DNA of 64,000 nucleotides, taken from the NCBI RefSeq assembly GCF_901709675.1, contig NC_051101.1:7212501-7276500 (forward strand), in the 5' to 3' direction. Position numbers and translations under genes: made by a program. The stretch is from Syngnathus acus. Lineage: Eukaryota; Chordata; Actinopteri; Syngnathiformes; Syngnathidae. Each line of letters opens with the position of its first letter. The stretch's first letter is position 1. The notes beneath the pieces are model-generated. The model was given only the letters and a program-made list of their open reading frames with translations, was not told the origin of the DNA and searched no databases. Positions 1 to 11,145 of this stretch are shown in pieces.

Positions 1-912
1 GAATGAAATAATCAGCTGTTGCATTTGTAGACCCGATTAAATGACTACATGAGGAACACCGAGCCATTTGCACAGGTAGGCGATCTCAAATTTAATGATC
101 AAATATAAGAATACGGTATACTAGCAGGAAGTCGCGTTAACTAGCCTTTAGCTGCTCAACTAGAACGCACACTTGGTCACAAATAACAGTCACTCACTCA
201 TCTTAAACAAATGTTTCCCAAGAAAAATGATCGGGATTGTTTGTGCGTTACACATATCGACGCACAAGGAGTGCTCACATACCTGCCATTTAAAACATTC
301 GTGGTTTACAGTATTTGAGCTGAGTGGCTTCAATGCTTGTGTTCAGGATTTAAATAATCTGCTTAAAACTACCATTTAGTACTATGACACTCATGTGATA
401 ATGCCACACGTTAGTGGAGAATTGCTGTTACTGTAAACACGTCATTCTTTAACTTGCGATGAAGTCAGTCACAGAGCTGCAGAGCAGTGCAAGTGCAACC
501 TCCTGCCACATAAAAAAAAAAAAAAAAGTACGGCTGGACTTTTCACAATGGGTTGCAATTGGATGTCAACGCTGACTGCACAATTAATTTATGTTTTCAG
601 AAAGCAACTTGCAAACTGTTTTTGGGAAAAACTGAAGATAACAAAAAATATAAGAAGGTCTATTTAAAAAGACACAGGGGACTGAGGTGAGACTGTTTAG
701 GATGCGCTGAGCCTTTAAAAATGCTGTGGTATTTTTGCTGACAAGGCAGAAGGCGCATGCTTGAAAACTTTCAAACATCATAATGCTACACTCCCTCCAA
801 CAGGTGACGCCTTTGAGGCTCAGCAAAAGTCAATGCTAAATGCTCATGTTTTGCTGCAGGTGGCATTGCATGCAACGCTTTTATGAAGAACTGAGTGAAT
901 TGTTGGCCAGCC
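1..912. other. Upstream flank and 5' leader of preb
   Basis: No gene is supported here. The stretch carries a poly-A run near 512-527 and ordinary AT-rich sequence. The last few hundred bases must hold the preb promoter and 5' UTR. I see no TATA box at a convincing position. The first in-frame ATG of preb is at 913. Confidence 0.5.
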
Positions 913-3051
913 ATGGGCAAACGGAAGGTGCCAGATCTCTACAGAGCCCCCTTTCCCCTGTACTCCATCAAAATTGACCCTAAAGCAGGACTAGTGGTCT
1001 TAGCAGGAGGAGGAGGAGCTTCCAAGACTGGCATCAAGAATGGTGTGGTAAGCACAGTGCACAAGTTCTTCAACTTTCTGTTAAATGTCTTAACTCACAT
1101 GTAATGTTCACAAAATATTCACGGCTTTATTACAGCACTTCCTGGAGCTACAGTTGGTTGGAGAAAACCAGTACAGTGCCAGCCTGCTTCACTCACACGA
1201 CACTGTCACACGTGCCACCATGAATTTGGCGTTAGGCGATGGGGTGATTGCTGCAGGTCAAGATGGAACATGCTCTTTGATGACATTTGCTGATTGCACA
1301 CAGAAAAGTGGAGACACGGCTGCTGATAATGATGGTATGCAGTGCTACGTTTGACCTGAAACTTGACTACAACTTCCAGAAGGTTGAAGAATTTTAAGAC
1401 GTCCGTTTTCAAAACCTTATCTTTTGTGACACTCCAAATCTCTGTCTTCTACGTAGAAAACAATGTGCAAAAAGGTAATGCCAGGCAACGAGGTGGTAAA
1501 CGAAACAAAGGCGGAAAGGAGGATGCTGCTGCTGCTGCTGTCACTGGGTCTGATATGAAGGATGAGACGGCGCACATCACCGTGACAAGACTGGCAGAAC
1601 TGCAGTCAGATCTGAACCCTGAGGACCCACTCCAAAAGGTGGTCAGATTTAGTCATGACCTCAGCCTGCTCCTGACAGGAGGCACAGACGGACACATCAG
1701 AGTCTGGGAGGTAAGCGTTGCAACTTCGGAACTTCACTCGATATTATAGATCTCGTTGATTTCAATCAGTTATAAATCCTAAATTGATTCTCCTTCCAGT
1801 TTCCATCCCTGAAGAAAAAACTTGACTTTAAAGCACATGAAGGAGAGATAGAAGACCTGGATCTGAGCCCAGGAAACAAGGTTGCGCACAAACAATCGCT
1901 TTGTCATACTGCACCAATGTAAACCATGACTTTTACTTGATTGTTACAATAACTGTTGTTTCCATGCAGCACCTGGTAACTGTTGGCAGGGACTTTGCTT
2001 GCAGTGTATGGCGCAACAACCAACAAGTTATGCGTCTTAAATGGCATAAAACTATGCCTCAGATAGCTGAAAAGACATATAGGTATATGGCTTGCAGGTA
2101 AAAAAAAAAAAAAAATCATCATCTTGGTTATATCAGTGTACATGTATATGAGCATCATAATGATGTGTTGACATGGTTGTGTCATGGTTTTCAGATTTGG
2201 AAAGGTAGAAGACCAGAAAGATGAACTTAGGCTTTACACAGTTCAGATCCCGCATAAACGAGACCGAAAACCTCCACCGTGTTACCTCACCAAGTGGAAC
2301 GGCAAGAGCTTCCTGCCTATGTTGACAGCTCCCTGTGGGGCAGAGGTCATTTCAAGCTTTGCTGTCAGGTAAGATTCAATTTCACAAGAGTTGTTAGTTA
2401 CGCTTGGGTCACGCCATCTGTTCTGGACGGTCAGGTTCGGTCAGTGTGGTATTCTCAAGAAGCAGTCGTGTGTTTACTTTTCATTCACTGTATAACTAAG
2501 CACAAAGCAAATACATATGTTGTTTGGAAGCATGCATCATTTGTTTGTCTCCAACAGTGACTCTGGAACATTTCTCGGACTGGGAACTATAACAGGCTCA
2601 GTAGCTATCTACATTGCTTTCTCCCTTCAGGTAGTCACATTCTTAAAAGATTTTAATCATTACAACTGCCCTGATCTCTTCTGATAACTTTGTGTTTCGT
2701 GTATGCGTGTCCCTGCAGAGGTTGTATTATGTGAAAGAGTCCCACGCCATTGTTGTGACGGACCTGGCTTTCCTCCCCGACACATTCAAAGGGCAAAATA
2801 TCAAAGGAAACAATGAAACGGCTTTGTTTAGTGTGGCTGTGGACAGCCGCTGTCAGCTCCATGCCGTCCACAACCGAAGTACGTCCTGCATTAGCGTCGG
2901 TTTATTATAGTTAACTGAGTATGCCTGTAATTACCTGTCTTTCTTGTTGTCTTCAGGATCATTTTCCCTCTGGTTGGTGCTGTTCTTCTGTGGCCTCGTG
3001 GTGGTTGGACTTGTACTGCTCCTCCAGTATGTCTTCCCAGGCTTTTTCTGA
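913..3051 (+). CDS. preb: PREB / SEC12-like guanine nucleotide exchange factor, 9 exons
   Basis: PREB is the metazoan SEC12, an ER membrane WD40 protein that loads GTP on SAR1 to start COPII vesicle formation; it was also described as a prolactin promoter-binding factor. Exons by GT/AG and frame: 913-1047, 1136-1334, 1457-1710, 1800-1880, 1970-2097, 2195-2368, 2558-2630, 2719-2878, 2957-3051, giving 1299 nt and 432 residues (human 417). The start [20 protein letters not shown], the motif [11 protein letters not shown] (WD repeat, about residue 190), [34 protein letters not shown] and AVDSRCQLH all follow the family. A single C-terminal membrane helix spans about residues 403-424 and ends in QYVFPGFF, as expected for a type II ER protein. 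Exon 3 carries a lineage-variable linker with a basic Gly/Arg/Lys patch followed by five alanines. The ATG at 913 has G at -3 and +4 and is the first ATG in frame. Its neighbour is convergent on the other strand. Confidence 0.96.
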
Positions 3052-4751
3052 GTTTCAGAATTCTCACAGGTTGTCCAATGAGGAGCTTGGACATATCTTT
3101 TGCAGGCCTACGTCTATCCAACCCATTCAAATCCACCAGTGCTGCACCATTGACCTTAAACTGCTTTTATGATGCCGACATCTCCCTATGCGGCTACTCA
3201 GGGTTGTTGATTTCTGACACGTTAGCATAACACAGACACTCAAAATGGGATTTGAATTGTTTTGATTTACATGTTTTGATATCATTGATCATGTCTCTTG
3301 GGAATGATGTTAAATGCCACATTTAATATCCAATATTCCTTAAGGATCCTTAAAATATTTCGGTTTGACATATACATATATACATGTTTATTTATATTTA
3401 TGTTATAGTTATATCATAAATTACGTAAGTGATGTGTATTATTTATTAGATAATACAGAATATTACATCATATAATAAAGAGACACCGCAGATTACTTTG
3501 TATACACTAGTGGGCAGCATACACCAGGAAAATGGACAACACTCTAGCCAGGAGCTGGCAACTAATGAAATACAGTAGCGGGTCACCCACAACATATATT
3601 GGATTACTGAGTAATAAAAATACAGCTGTATGTTTTATTCACCAGTATTTGCTTATTATCAGCCGATCAATATGTGGTATTTTAAAACAAATTTAAGATG
3701 TTTGATATCAGAATTATTCAACCTATTATGTTGAAATTAATTTCAAACATTCCGACTGCAGATGTAAAAATGTGAATAAAATTTTAAATGAATTAAACTT
3801 ATTTGAAGTCATGATTACTTTTGTTACTAGTATTGCAGAAAAATGTACACGCATGTATAAAGGAATCTCAAGTCTGAATCGTCATGAAGGAATCCGTGAA
3901 TGCAGTGATTTACTTAATATCATATGGTAGCTATGTATCCCATGAGGGGAATTAAATTTTTAAGTGCATTTGGAATATAACAGCTAAAATTCCAAGATTG
4001 ACCTTTGACCTACGTTTTTATGGATACCATATTGCTTCCCTGAAGCTCTTATTGTTACAAAAGGTCTGTTGTTAATCAAAGATTTGTCAGTGTTCTGAAA
4101 AGGCGAGTTAGAGGTAGTAAAAATATATTTTTTAATCATAATAGAATGTCGCCCTCTGCTGGTCACATGGCTTGCAATTTTACCGGCGCATGATAAAGTG
4201 GACGCAAATGGGTAGTACAGACTTGCAACTATTTGCAGTGCGTCCAATCAGACGACTTTTTGTATGACAAGTGTATTTTTATCATTTTAATTTCAATTTT
4301 TACTCCCACATCTATAAAGAAATATTGAGAGTAACTCGATTATTCTTGCAACGACTCTTCATTGGTGTTAAAATCAGAGTATCTTTATTTTTCTAACACT
4401 CTCGACAAAATAATGTAAGACTCGTGATTCCCAAACACAGCTCGAAATTCTCAAATTTCACTTAATTGAACAGAAAAATATTTACCACTAACAGCGCTGT
4501 CTCACCAAAATCTTTAAATTCTTTCAAAATTACCACAAAAATGTTAACGAAATATATCAAGATCTTTTAATTTTCGTATACTGTATAAACATTTTGTGAC
4601 ATTTCAATTGGGCGGTGTGCTGTGACATTTTTCTAACGTAAAATATGTTCCTTAATTCCCTGCAATTGCTGCTGATGCATTGCTAGTGTCAGATTGACTC
4701 CCACAATTAAATATATCATAGAATATCATAACTCCAAGTACAAAATAAAAT
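3052..4751. other. Convergent intergenic space between preb and the coiled-coil gene
   Basis: This AT-rich stretch holds the 3' UTRs of two tail-to-tail genes. A minus-strand AATAAA (plus TTTATT at 4384-4389) lies about 360 bases past the stop of the coiled-coil gene and may be its polyadenylation signal. No other gene or clear element is seen. Confidence 0.5.
3474..3479 (+). promoter_or_regulatory. Candidate preb polyadenylation signal
   Basis: A canonical AATAAA lies about 420 bases after the preb stop. Further copies at 3613-3618 and 3775-3780 could serve as alternative sites. Choosing among them needs 3' end reads. Confidence 0.45.
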
Positions 4752-7700
4752 TCATATTGTTATAAAACATTCACAGCATTCACAAAATGTATGTGCTATT
4801 TTCAACACCACTACAGCCCCAGAAATAAGTACAGCCATAAAAATGAGTACACCCAAAAAGTATTTCTTAGCACCGTTCCTATTTTTTTCACCGCAGTGAG
4901 AACTAACTGTTTGAACTGAAGGGGGGAATTTTAGGAACAGCTCCTGAACCGGTTTGTTCTCTGTTGGTTCTAAAAGGCACTGATCCTCCTCAGTTGTTGG
5001 CACTATAAGGCCCATACTCACAAGATCCTCCTTGGTCTCTATAAGGACCGCTTCGGCAGGATTGTTCTCAGTTGCTGTCTCTACAAGGCCCTTATCCAGA
5101 AGATCAATATAAGACTCCATAGTGGGTGGCTCTGTAGGGCCCATATCAACAGGACCTTCCTCAGTCTCTATTAGACCCATGTCAAATGGAACCTCCTCAG
5201 TTTCTACATGAGCAGGATCCTTCTCAGTCACTATCCTCATAAGGATCTTATCGAGATGATCCTCTGCGGTTGTCTTTACCAGAAGGCCCTCATCAACGGG
5301 ATCATCCTCAGTTCTTGGTAGTAGAGTGACCGCATCAACAGAATCCTCCTCAATTCCTTTCACAAGAAGCCCCTCATCAACAGGATCCTCCTCGGTTTCT
5401 GTCTCTAGAAGGCCCTCATCAACGTCATCCTTAGTTCTTGGCTGTAGAAGGACCGCATCAACAGAATCCTCCTCGGTTCCTGTCACAAGAAGGCCCTCAT
5501 CAACAGGACCCTCCTCAGAATCTTCCTCAGCTCCTTCCACAAGAAGGCCCACATCGACAGGACCCTCCTCAGTTGTTGGATGTTGAAGAACCCCATCAAC
5601 AGAATCTTCCTTGGTCTCTGTCACTAGCGAGGCCCTATTAACAAGATCCTCTTCACTTTCTGTCTCTACATGGCCCTTGTCAACAGGATCACCCTTGGGT
5701 CGTGCGTCCAAAAGGCCTGGATCAACAGAATCTTCCTCAGTTTTAGTGTCTCGAAGGACCTCATCAACAGAATTGTCCTCAGTTTCTCTCTCTAGATGTC
5801 CCTCCTTAACAGAATCCTTTTGAGTTCTTGCCTCAAGTACCATATCAAAATGATGTTCCTCAGTTTCTGTCACCAGAAGCCCATCATCAACAGGATCTTT
5901 CTCAGTTCTTAGTTCTCCAAGGAACCAGTTGGCCGAAGCTTCTGCTGTCTTTCCCCAAACTGCAGCAAATGATTTTTTCATGATTATTTGCCTGAGCTGG
6001 TCATCAAGATGAATATTAGTTTCCCTCAACCTGATCGCGAGATGGTTCATTTCTGTGATCTCATGTCGATAAAGTTGTTCCCTCATTTGCTCGTCTTCAC
6101 AGTAGTGTTGATATTGTTTTTCATCACTGGGGAACTCGGGGTGGAGAATTGCGATCTTCAGATTGCAAAACTGTTGCTCTCGAAGAGTTGTATAGTCTTC
6201 CAGCTGCTCTGCAACAATTTTGTTCTGTTCATAAATCCCATGTAATTTATTTCTGAACCTTTCATTTTCTTTCCAGGCTTTTTCCGTAATAGGCTCACTA
6301 TGCTGCAAACAACTTGTTAGGTTATGGTGTTCTTCCTTCTCAGTCTTTGCTTCCAACAGTCCGTCAAGAGTTTCCCCTTCGTATGCTTTCTCAGAAAAAC
6401 ATATTTCTTCATGAATGCTGTTTGCCAATGTAGCATTTTGAGTATTTATGTCTTCAGCAACTTCTGGTTGGTCAGCTATTTCTTCACTGTGGAACGTTTT
6501 CATGCATGCGTTCTTTTGTTTCTGTTGATTTTGAAAAGATTGACTTGCTTCAAGCTCTTCTCTCAAGAAATTATTGAATTGCTCATGGCCATTCAGCTTG
6601 TTGCACAGCCAAGTCCCCCACCTCTTCTTTTCATTTCTTCCGAGAATGTTTTCTTGTGCTACCGATGTCTCATTTTGTTTGTCTATCCTTACGCCGTGCG
6701 TTTCAACATCAGCCAGCACATCTGGGAATGTATTTTTATCATCAAGACTGCACTTTCGTCCGAGAAGTTCATGTTGTGTCCTTAATTGCTCCTCTATTTC
6801 CATCCTCTCACACCGGCATGTAAACATCGCCACTTCATTCCTCAAGGACTTAATCTTATCCATGAGACTGTTCTTAGTTCCTTCCAGAACTTTAACATGT
6901 GCCTTCAAGTCTTCGTTCTCCGTCTCCATCTTCAAACTCGGAAATTCAAGCCTAAGATTGAAGAGTCGATTCTGTTCAGTCAGAGCGTCATGTTGAGGAT
7001 CTTTAATTTGTTCTTGAAAGTTTTTGTCTTCGGTGTGCAGCTTCAGTTCAAACTCGGCGCTATCAACAGGCTCGGCTACGTGCGCTTTCTTCAAGAGACA
7101 CTCGTTACATTTTTTGGTGACAAGTAACTCCTCCATCTGCTCCAGCTGACTTTGAAGATCACGTATTATTTGCCTCAAACTGATAATCAGGGTATTTAGC
7201 TCCTCTGTGACTTCTCGTTGATAAGCTATCTCCCTATTTTGCTTTTCTATCAAATCTTCTTTACTGTAGAGGAGAAACTGAACTTGCTCACTGTTAAGTT
7301 CCTGATCTTTTAAAGCTGTTCTTAGGTGTGCAATCTGTTGACACTGTTGACTTTGAATGGATTTGTTTTTTTCCAGCTCATCTCTTATCATCTCATTCTG
7401 TTTCTTTAAAAATGAATTATTTTCATCAAGGTCAAGCAATTTGTTGGTCAAATTTCTATTTTCCACGAATCCATTCTTTATGAGAATTTCAGCTTCATCA
7501 ATACGTCTTATTAAATCATCTTGATCTTGAAGCATGGACCTAACTGTCTGCAACTCTGTTCTCAGACGATGAATCTCTGTTTGATTTTTGTCGCTCTGAG
7601 TTTCAATTTGATATAAATCCGAAATTAAATTGTCTGTACTTTCATTTATGATGATGACATTTTTTCTCAAAACTTTTGCTACCGCACAAAGGTTTTCATT

Positions 7701-8075
7701 TTGTCTCCCAATCCTCACACTCTGATTCTGCAGACGTGCCAGTGCATGATGGAAAAATTCATTATCCTTCATAAGACGGTCCTCGTTTTCTTGAAAATAC
7801 TTGACTTGAGCCTTCAACTGTCCGTTCTCTGTATCCATCTTCAATTTCTGGCATTCCAGCAGTGCTTCATTGAGGAATCGGTATTGCTCATCAAGAACAT
7901 TCCTGATTTGTTCCAGAACTTGAAGTTGTGCCCTCAAGTCGTCTTTCTCTTTTTCCATCTTCCTACCATGTAATTCAAGACAGGGTAGCTCTTTACTGAG
8001 AAACCTATTCTTGTTTTTAGTTGATATGGCCTTGTCTCCTTGGCTTAGAACGTGTTTGCCCACAACTCTTTCCAT
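4752..8075 (-). CDS. Unrecognised 1107-residue coiled-coil protein with acidic 14-residue repeats and a C-terminal membrane anchor
   Basis: I do not recognise the family. One uninterrupted exon encodes 1107 residues; the ATG at 8075 has A at -3 and G at +4. Residues 40-320 and about 380-700 are rich in E, Q, L, K and N with long-coiled-coil character. Residues about 724-1030 are an acidic tandem array of 14-residue units, consensus EDxVDxGLLxxxTE. Residues about 1071-1092 (FLGVLIFMAVLISGAVVVLK) form the only strong membrane segment, followed by a short tail containing CECCEC. There is no N-terminal signal peptide, so a tail-anchored cytosol-facing protein of the ER, Golgi or nuclear envelope, tether- or golgin-like in architecture, is a reasonable inference but no more. 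The coiled coil contains internal duplications (ELPCLELHGRKMEKEKDDLR, LLECQKLKMDTENGQLKA, LEFPSLKMETENEDLKA). A single long intact exon could also reflect an old retrocopy that stayed under selection. Untranslated 5' exons may exist. Confidence 0.85.
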   Translation of the reverse strand: MERVVGKHVLSQGDKAISTKNKNRFLSKELPCLELHGRKMEKEKDDLRAQLQVLEQIRNVLDEQYRFLNEALLECQKLKMDTENGQLKAQVKYFQENEDRLMKDNEFFHHALARLQNQSVRIGRQNENLCAVAKVLRKNVIIINESTDNLISDLYQIETQSDKNQTEIHRLRTELQTVRSMLQDQDDLIRRIDEAEILIKNGFVENRNLTNKLLDLDENNSFLKKQNEMIRDELEKNKSIQSQQCQQIAHLRTALKDQELNSEQVQFLLYSKEDLIEKQNREIAYQREVTEELNTLIISLRQIIRDLQSQLEQMEELLVTKKCNECLLKKAHVAEPVDSAEFELKLHTEDKNFQEQIKDPQHDALTEQNRLFNLRLEFPSLKMETENEDLKAHVKVLEGTKNSLMDKIKSLRNEVAMFTCRCERMEIEEQLRTQHELLGRKCSLDDKNTFPDVLADVETHGVRIDKQNETSVAQENILGRNEKKRWGTWLCNKLNGHEQFNNFLREELEASQSFQNQQKQKNACMKTFHSEEIADQPEVAEDINTQNATLANSIHEEICFSEKAYEGETLDGLLEAKTEKEEHHNLTSCLQHSEPITEKAWKENERFRNKLHGIYEQNKIVAEQLEDYTTLREQQFCNLKIAILHPEFPSDEKQYQHYCEDEQMREQLYRHEITEMNHLAIRLRETNIHLDDQLRQIIMKKSFAAVWGKTAEASANWFLGELRTEKDPVDDGLLVTETEEHHFDMVLEARTQKDSVKEGHLERETEDNSVDEVLRDTKTEEDSVDPGLLDARPKGDPVDKGHVETESEEDLVNRASLVTETKEDSVDGVLQHPTTEEGPVDVGLLVEGAEEDSEEGPVDEGLLVTGTEEDSVDAVLLQPRTKDDVDEGLLETETEEDPVDEGLLVKGIEEDSVDAVTLLPRTEDDPVDEGLLVKTTAEDHLDKILMRIVTEKDPAHVETEEVPFDMGLIETEEGPVDMGPTEPPTMESYIDLLDKGLVETATENNPAEAVLIETKEDLVSMGLIVPTTEEDQCLLEPTENKPVQELFLKFPPSVQTVSSHCGEKNRNGAKKYFLGVLIFMAVLISGAVVVLKIAHTFCECCECFITI
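5130..5910 (-). repeat. Coding minisatellite, 42-bp unit (14 residues)
   Basis: On the plus strand the phrase catcaacaggatcctcctc and near variants recur at about 42-base steps (for example near 5328, 5369, 5456, 5497, 5557, 5597). Translated on the minus strand this gives about twenty units with consensus EDPVDEGLLVTxTE. In the middle, units alternate between an EDPVDEGLLVxxxE type and an EDSVDAVLLxPRTE type, which points to duplication of a two-unit, 84-bp block. All unit lengths keep the frame. Lack of stops in other frames makes several antisense open frames here, which I treat as shadows. Confidence 0.85.
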
Positions 8076-10970
8076 TGTGGTTCAGTCTCAATGTTCTTGC
8101 TTAATCCAAGATTTATAACTTGTCCTTTTGCTGTTTCCCATCTTCAAACTGTCCAAGACCCAAACAGCAGAGAATCCAAAACAAATTACATAACTGCGCA
8201 TAGCATTCTAAATCGACCTGCAATGCGACAAGGCATAGTTTAAAGATGGTATATTTTGTCTTTATGACATCATCAGAGAAAAATATGACTTTGGTGTATG
8301 GTGTCATCAAACTGACAAGTGAAACAAATACCGTGCCTACTATTGCTTCATGGTATTTGGAAAATAGGATTTTACTTCGAGAGCATTTTCTACTTTTGAA
8401 ATACTCAAAGCGCTTCTGATGATGCATCACCAGCAACCGGGTGTTTGGTATTTTGTTCAAGAACACATTAACATGGTCACAAGGGCTTATGCTTGGATTG
8501 ACAACCTCTGGGTTGGGAGTTGACCACTCCACTTTCTGAGACTGTTCACTGCTCAAGTTAGCCAGGTGTTCAATGTAAGACTAACTCTAAAACTACAACA
8601 GCCACAACTCTGGATCGAAACTTATGACGCAGGTCTACAATGATGTATCAACTGGACAAATGTAGTGACGACAAGTCCTCAGACGTGTATCATTTGACCA
8701 CAAGGTTGATATCTGTGATTTGTCGTGTGACAAACTACGCAGTAATACCACACTCGTCTATCGTCAGTGGGAATGAACTGCCATCGTCTTTCATGGTTTG
8801 TGGCAAACACCAGAAGCAACCAGTGATGCTGTCACACATCTCTCCAAATAAAGACAGAATGACTTCGACATGTTCTCCAATGGCATATGCGGTATGAAAT
8901 GATGCTATTATTCAGTCAAAGCGTCATGACAGGCTTCGGTAGGGATAAGTCACCATTCTGTGGTTGGAGAGAGTCTAGCCACTCACAGTACCTCGGAGGC
9001 AGACAGACAGACTATTGTGGGTCAAACCACCCACCCTGTTATTCTCTTTGTTCCGTTACCACTTTGGTCAAAACCAAAAACATCTCTTAATATGAAGTGG
9101 CTTGCTTTTCTATGTTTGTCTTGAGTAAGGCTTAAAAGTGGCCCACTATAAAGGCAGGGCGTGTGCCTGTGTAGGATTGTCACCACAATGGAAGAATGGG
9201 TCACTGACCTGCTCTTCCCATTCTGTCTCATAAAAGAAAAAAAATTTGGGTTTTGGTTGAAATAAACAGGGGATTTTTTTTAATGGGCGGTGGGAGAGAC
9301 AGAACGTCATGGCAAGAGCATTGTCACCCAACCTTTATAGAGCCAAGGCGGATTTCTATTATAAAAATCATCACTAAACAAAGAAGAATAGATGTATAGT
9401 GGAATAATGATGATCTGGTTTACCCCCAAGTGTAGCATACTGTATAATCGGCACAAAGTTAAAGTAATGTTTAGAAAAGACCCCTTTTTATTGGCTGCTG
9501 GACTGGGACAGGAGTTAAAATGATGGCGGGTGTAAATGAGGAGGAGCTCCGTCTTGGGACTCTCGAAGCACAGAGGAGCCACTGTCTCATGGCAAGAGAA
9601 AGTTAGAATAATATATATGTTGGATGTGAGCCCACTCTTGGGGTCTACTCACGGTAGTTGTTTGAACGTCAAAGAAGCTACAGTGTCTCCCTCCAAAAGG
9701 TCGAAATTGAATCAGTGTGATAGTCGAGGGGAGCGATTGGAAACAATAAGATGGATCAAATTCGATTTTCTCCAGTGATAAGGTTCCATGCTTTCACTGT
9801 CAGGCAGCCGCCATTTGTGAATTGGAAAAGAGGAGGAGCGGAAAAATTGCTTGCGGTACTTCATGATTTAATCATGTTAATAGGACAAAATTTCAACGTG
9901 ATCCCTCTTCAAAATAAGCAAGGCTGGGGAGGGGCATATTGTGATTGGAGGGGTTAGTGTTTATCCTGCACGGGGTCTTTGCTCACTGCTCCATCAAGGT
10001 TTTTTCTGGCAACAGTGATCCAAACCCTCTCAAATAAGGGCTCACACGGTTCAAGGAATTGAGAGAGTTTCTGTCACCCTGAGTACTTTAGCAGCCAAGC
10101 CCCCAAAACAGAATAGAAAAACATGGCAGCCCCCGCAGGTCCTCAAGTCAGTGGGCTTCCTTCCCTCAGTGAATGCTAGCAGCTGCTTTTCCAATCACAG
10201 GGAACTCTATCAGTCGCCAATTGTGGTCACGCAGCAGACACACACATCAGTTCAAACAATATCTCGTACTGGTGTGTGTCCGACATGATAAAACATAATA
10301 AATGGAAACAAATGTAGTTTTGATGCATTATTACGTGTTCTGAGTTGTTGGTAAACACTCACTATAGATCCAGCTTAAACAATGTCGGAGGAAAATAGTC
10401 TGAGGCGACACAAGAGGCGAGATAAAGGTTTAGGTGTAAGACCAAGGACTTCTCCTTTTCAAAACATTGCATTTTTTATGGTTGTCCCACGGTGGAACAA
10501 CGTGCCTGTTTAGAGTTCATGTCTTACTGCATAATCCACTTTTTTCATTAAACTGATACATTTCCTTAACATTTTCCGGGACAATTTGCCGGTAAATTTC
10601 CTAATTCAGTTTCAACAATGATGTTGAGTCAACCTGAACCAGATGCAGAAAGACAGGCCCACATCGTGAAAATACAACTGCCATGTTTCCCAGATGGTAT
10701 AAGGTTCTCTTTCAGGATTGTTTTTGCTGAAAGAACTTTTTAATATGACAGCATATGAACATATGCAAAGTTTGTTAAATCTGAATAGCAACTTGCAAAG
10801 TGTACCCATAGAGATGTGGAGTGTGTTATACACCACCAGTTAACTCAATTCTAGACTGAAAACCGTGTCCAAACTTATGACTGGTATTATAGTAGTACAG
10901 TGTTACCTTAAACGCTGAACACATTCCAATATGAGATGCTTGAATTTTTCCCATAGCCTATAGGAAAACC

Positions 10971-11009
10971 TTTTCATTATTTCCTATGGGCCATAGGAAA
11001 TAATGAAAA
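10971..11009. repeat. Perfect 19-bp inverted repeat with 1-base spacer
   Basis: The left arm 10971-10989 (ttttcattatttcctatgg) is exactly complementary to 10991-11009, with a single g between. The flanks (acagtgttacc at about 10899 and a fading match after 11010) resemble the ends of fish palindromic MITEs that carry a cctatggg core. I read it as the centre of a degraded MITE. Confidence 0.6.
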
Positions 11010-11092
11010 CCAAGTGTATCAGTTCCAGGGTTAAACTCACGATCATAAAAACTTTTAACTGTTTAAGAATTTTTAACGTAACATTCTTAATG

Positions 11093-11145
11093 ACCCTGCG
11101 ATTGGCTGGCAACCGGTTCAGGGTGTCCCCCACCTACTGCCCGTT
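11093..11145 (+). repeat. Tail fragment of the fish SINE-like repeat
   Basis: The string gcgattggctggcaaccggt, followed by cagggtgtcccccacctact, matches the 3' body of the dispersed element seen more completely at 39869-40096. Only this piece remains. Confidence 0.65.

Noticed and set aside
5326-5823. Several plus-strand open frames rich in Ser, Thr and Pro
   Set aside because: They are the antisense of the 42-bp coding minisatellite; the missing stops follow from the repeat unit.
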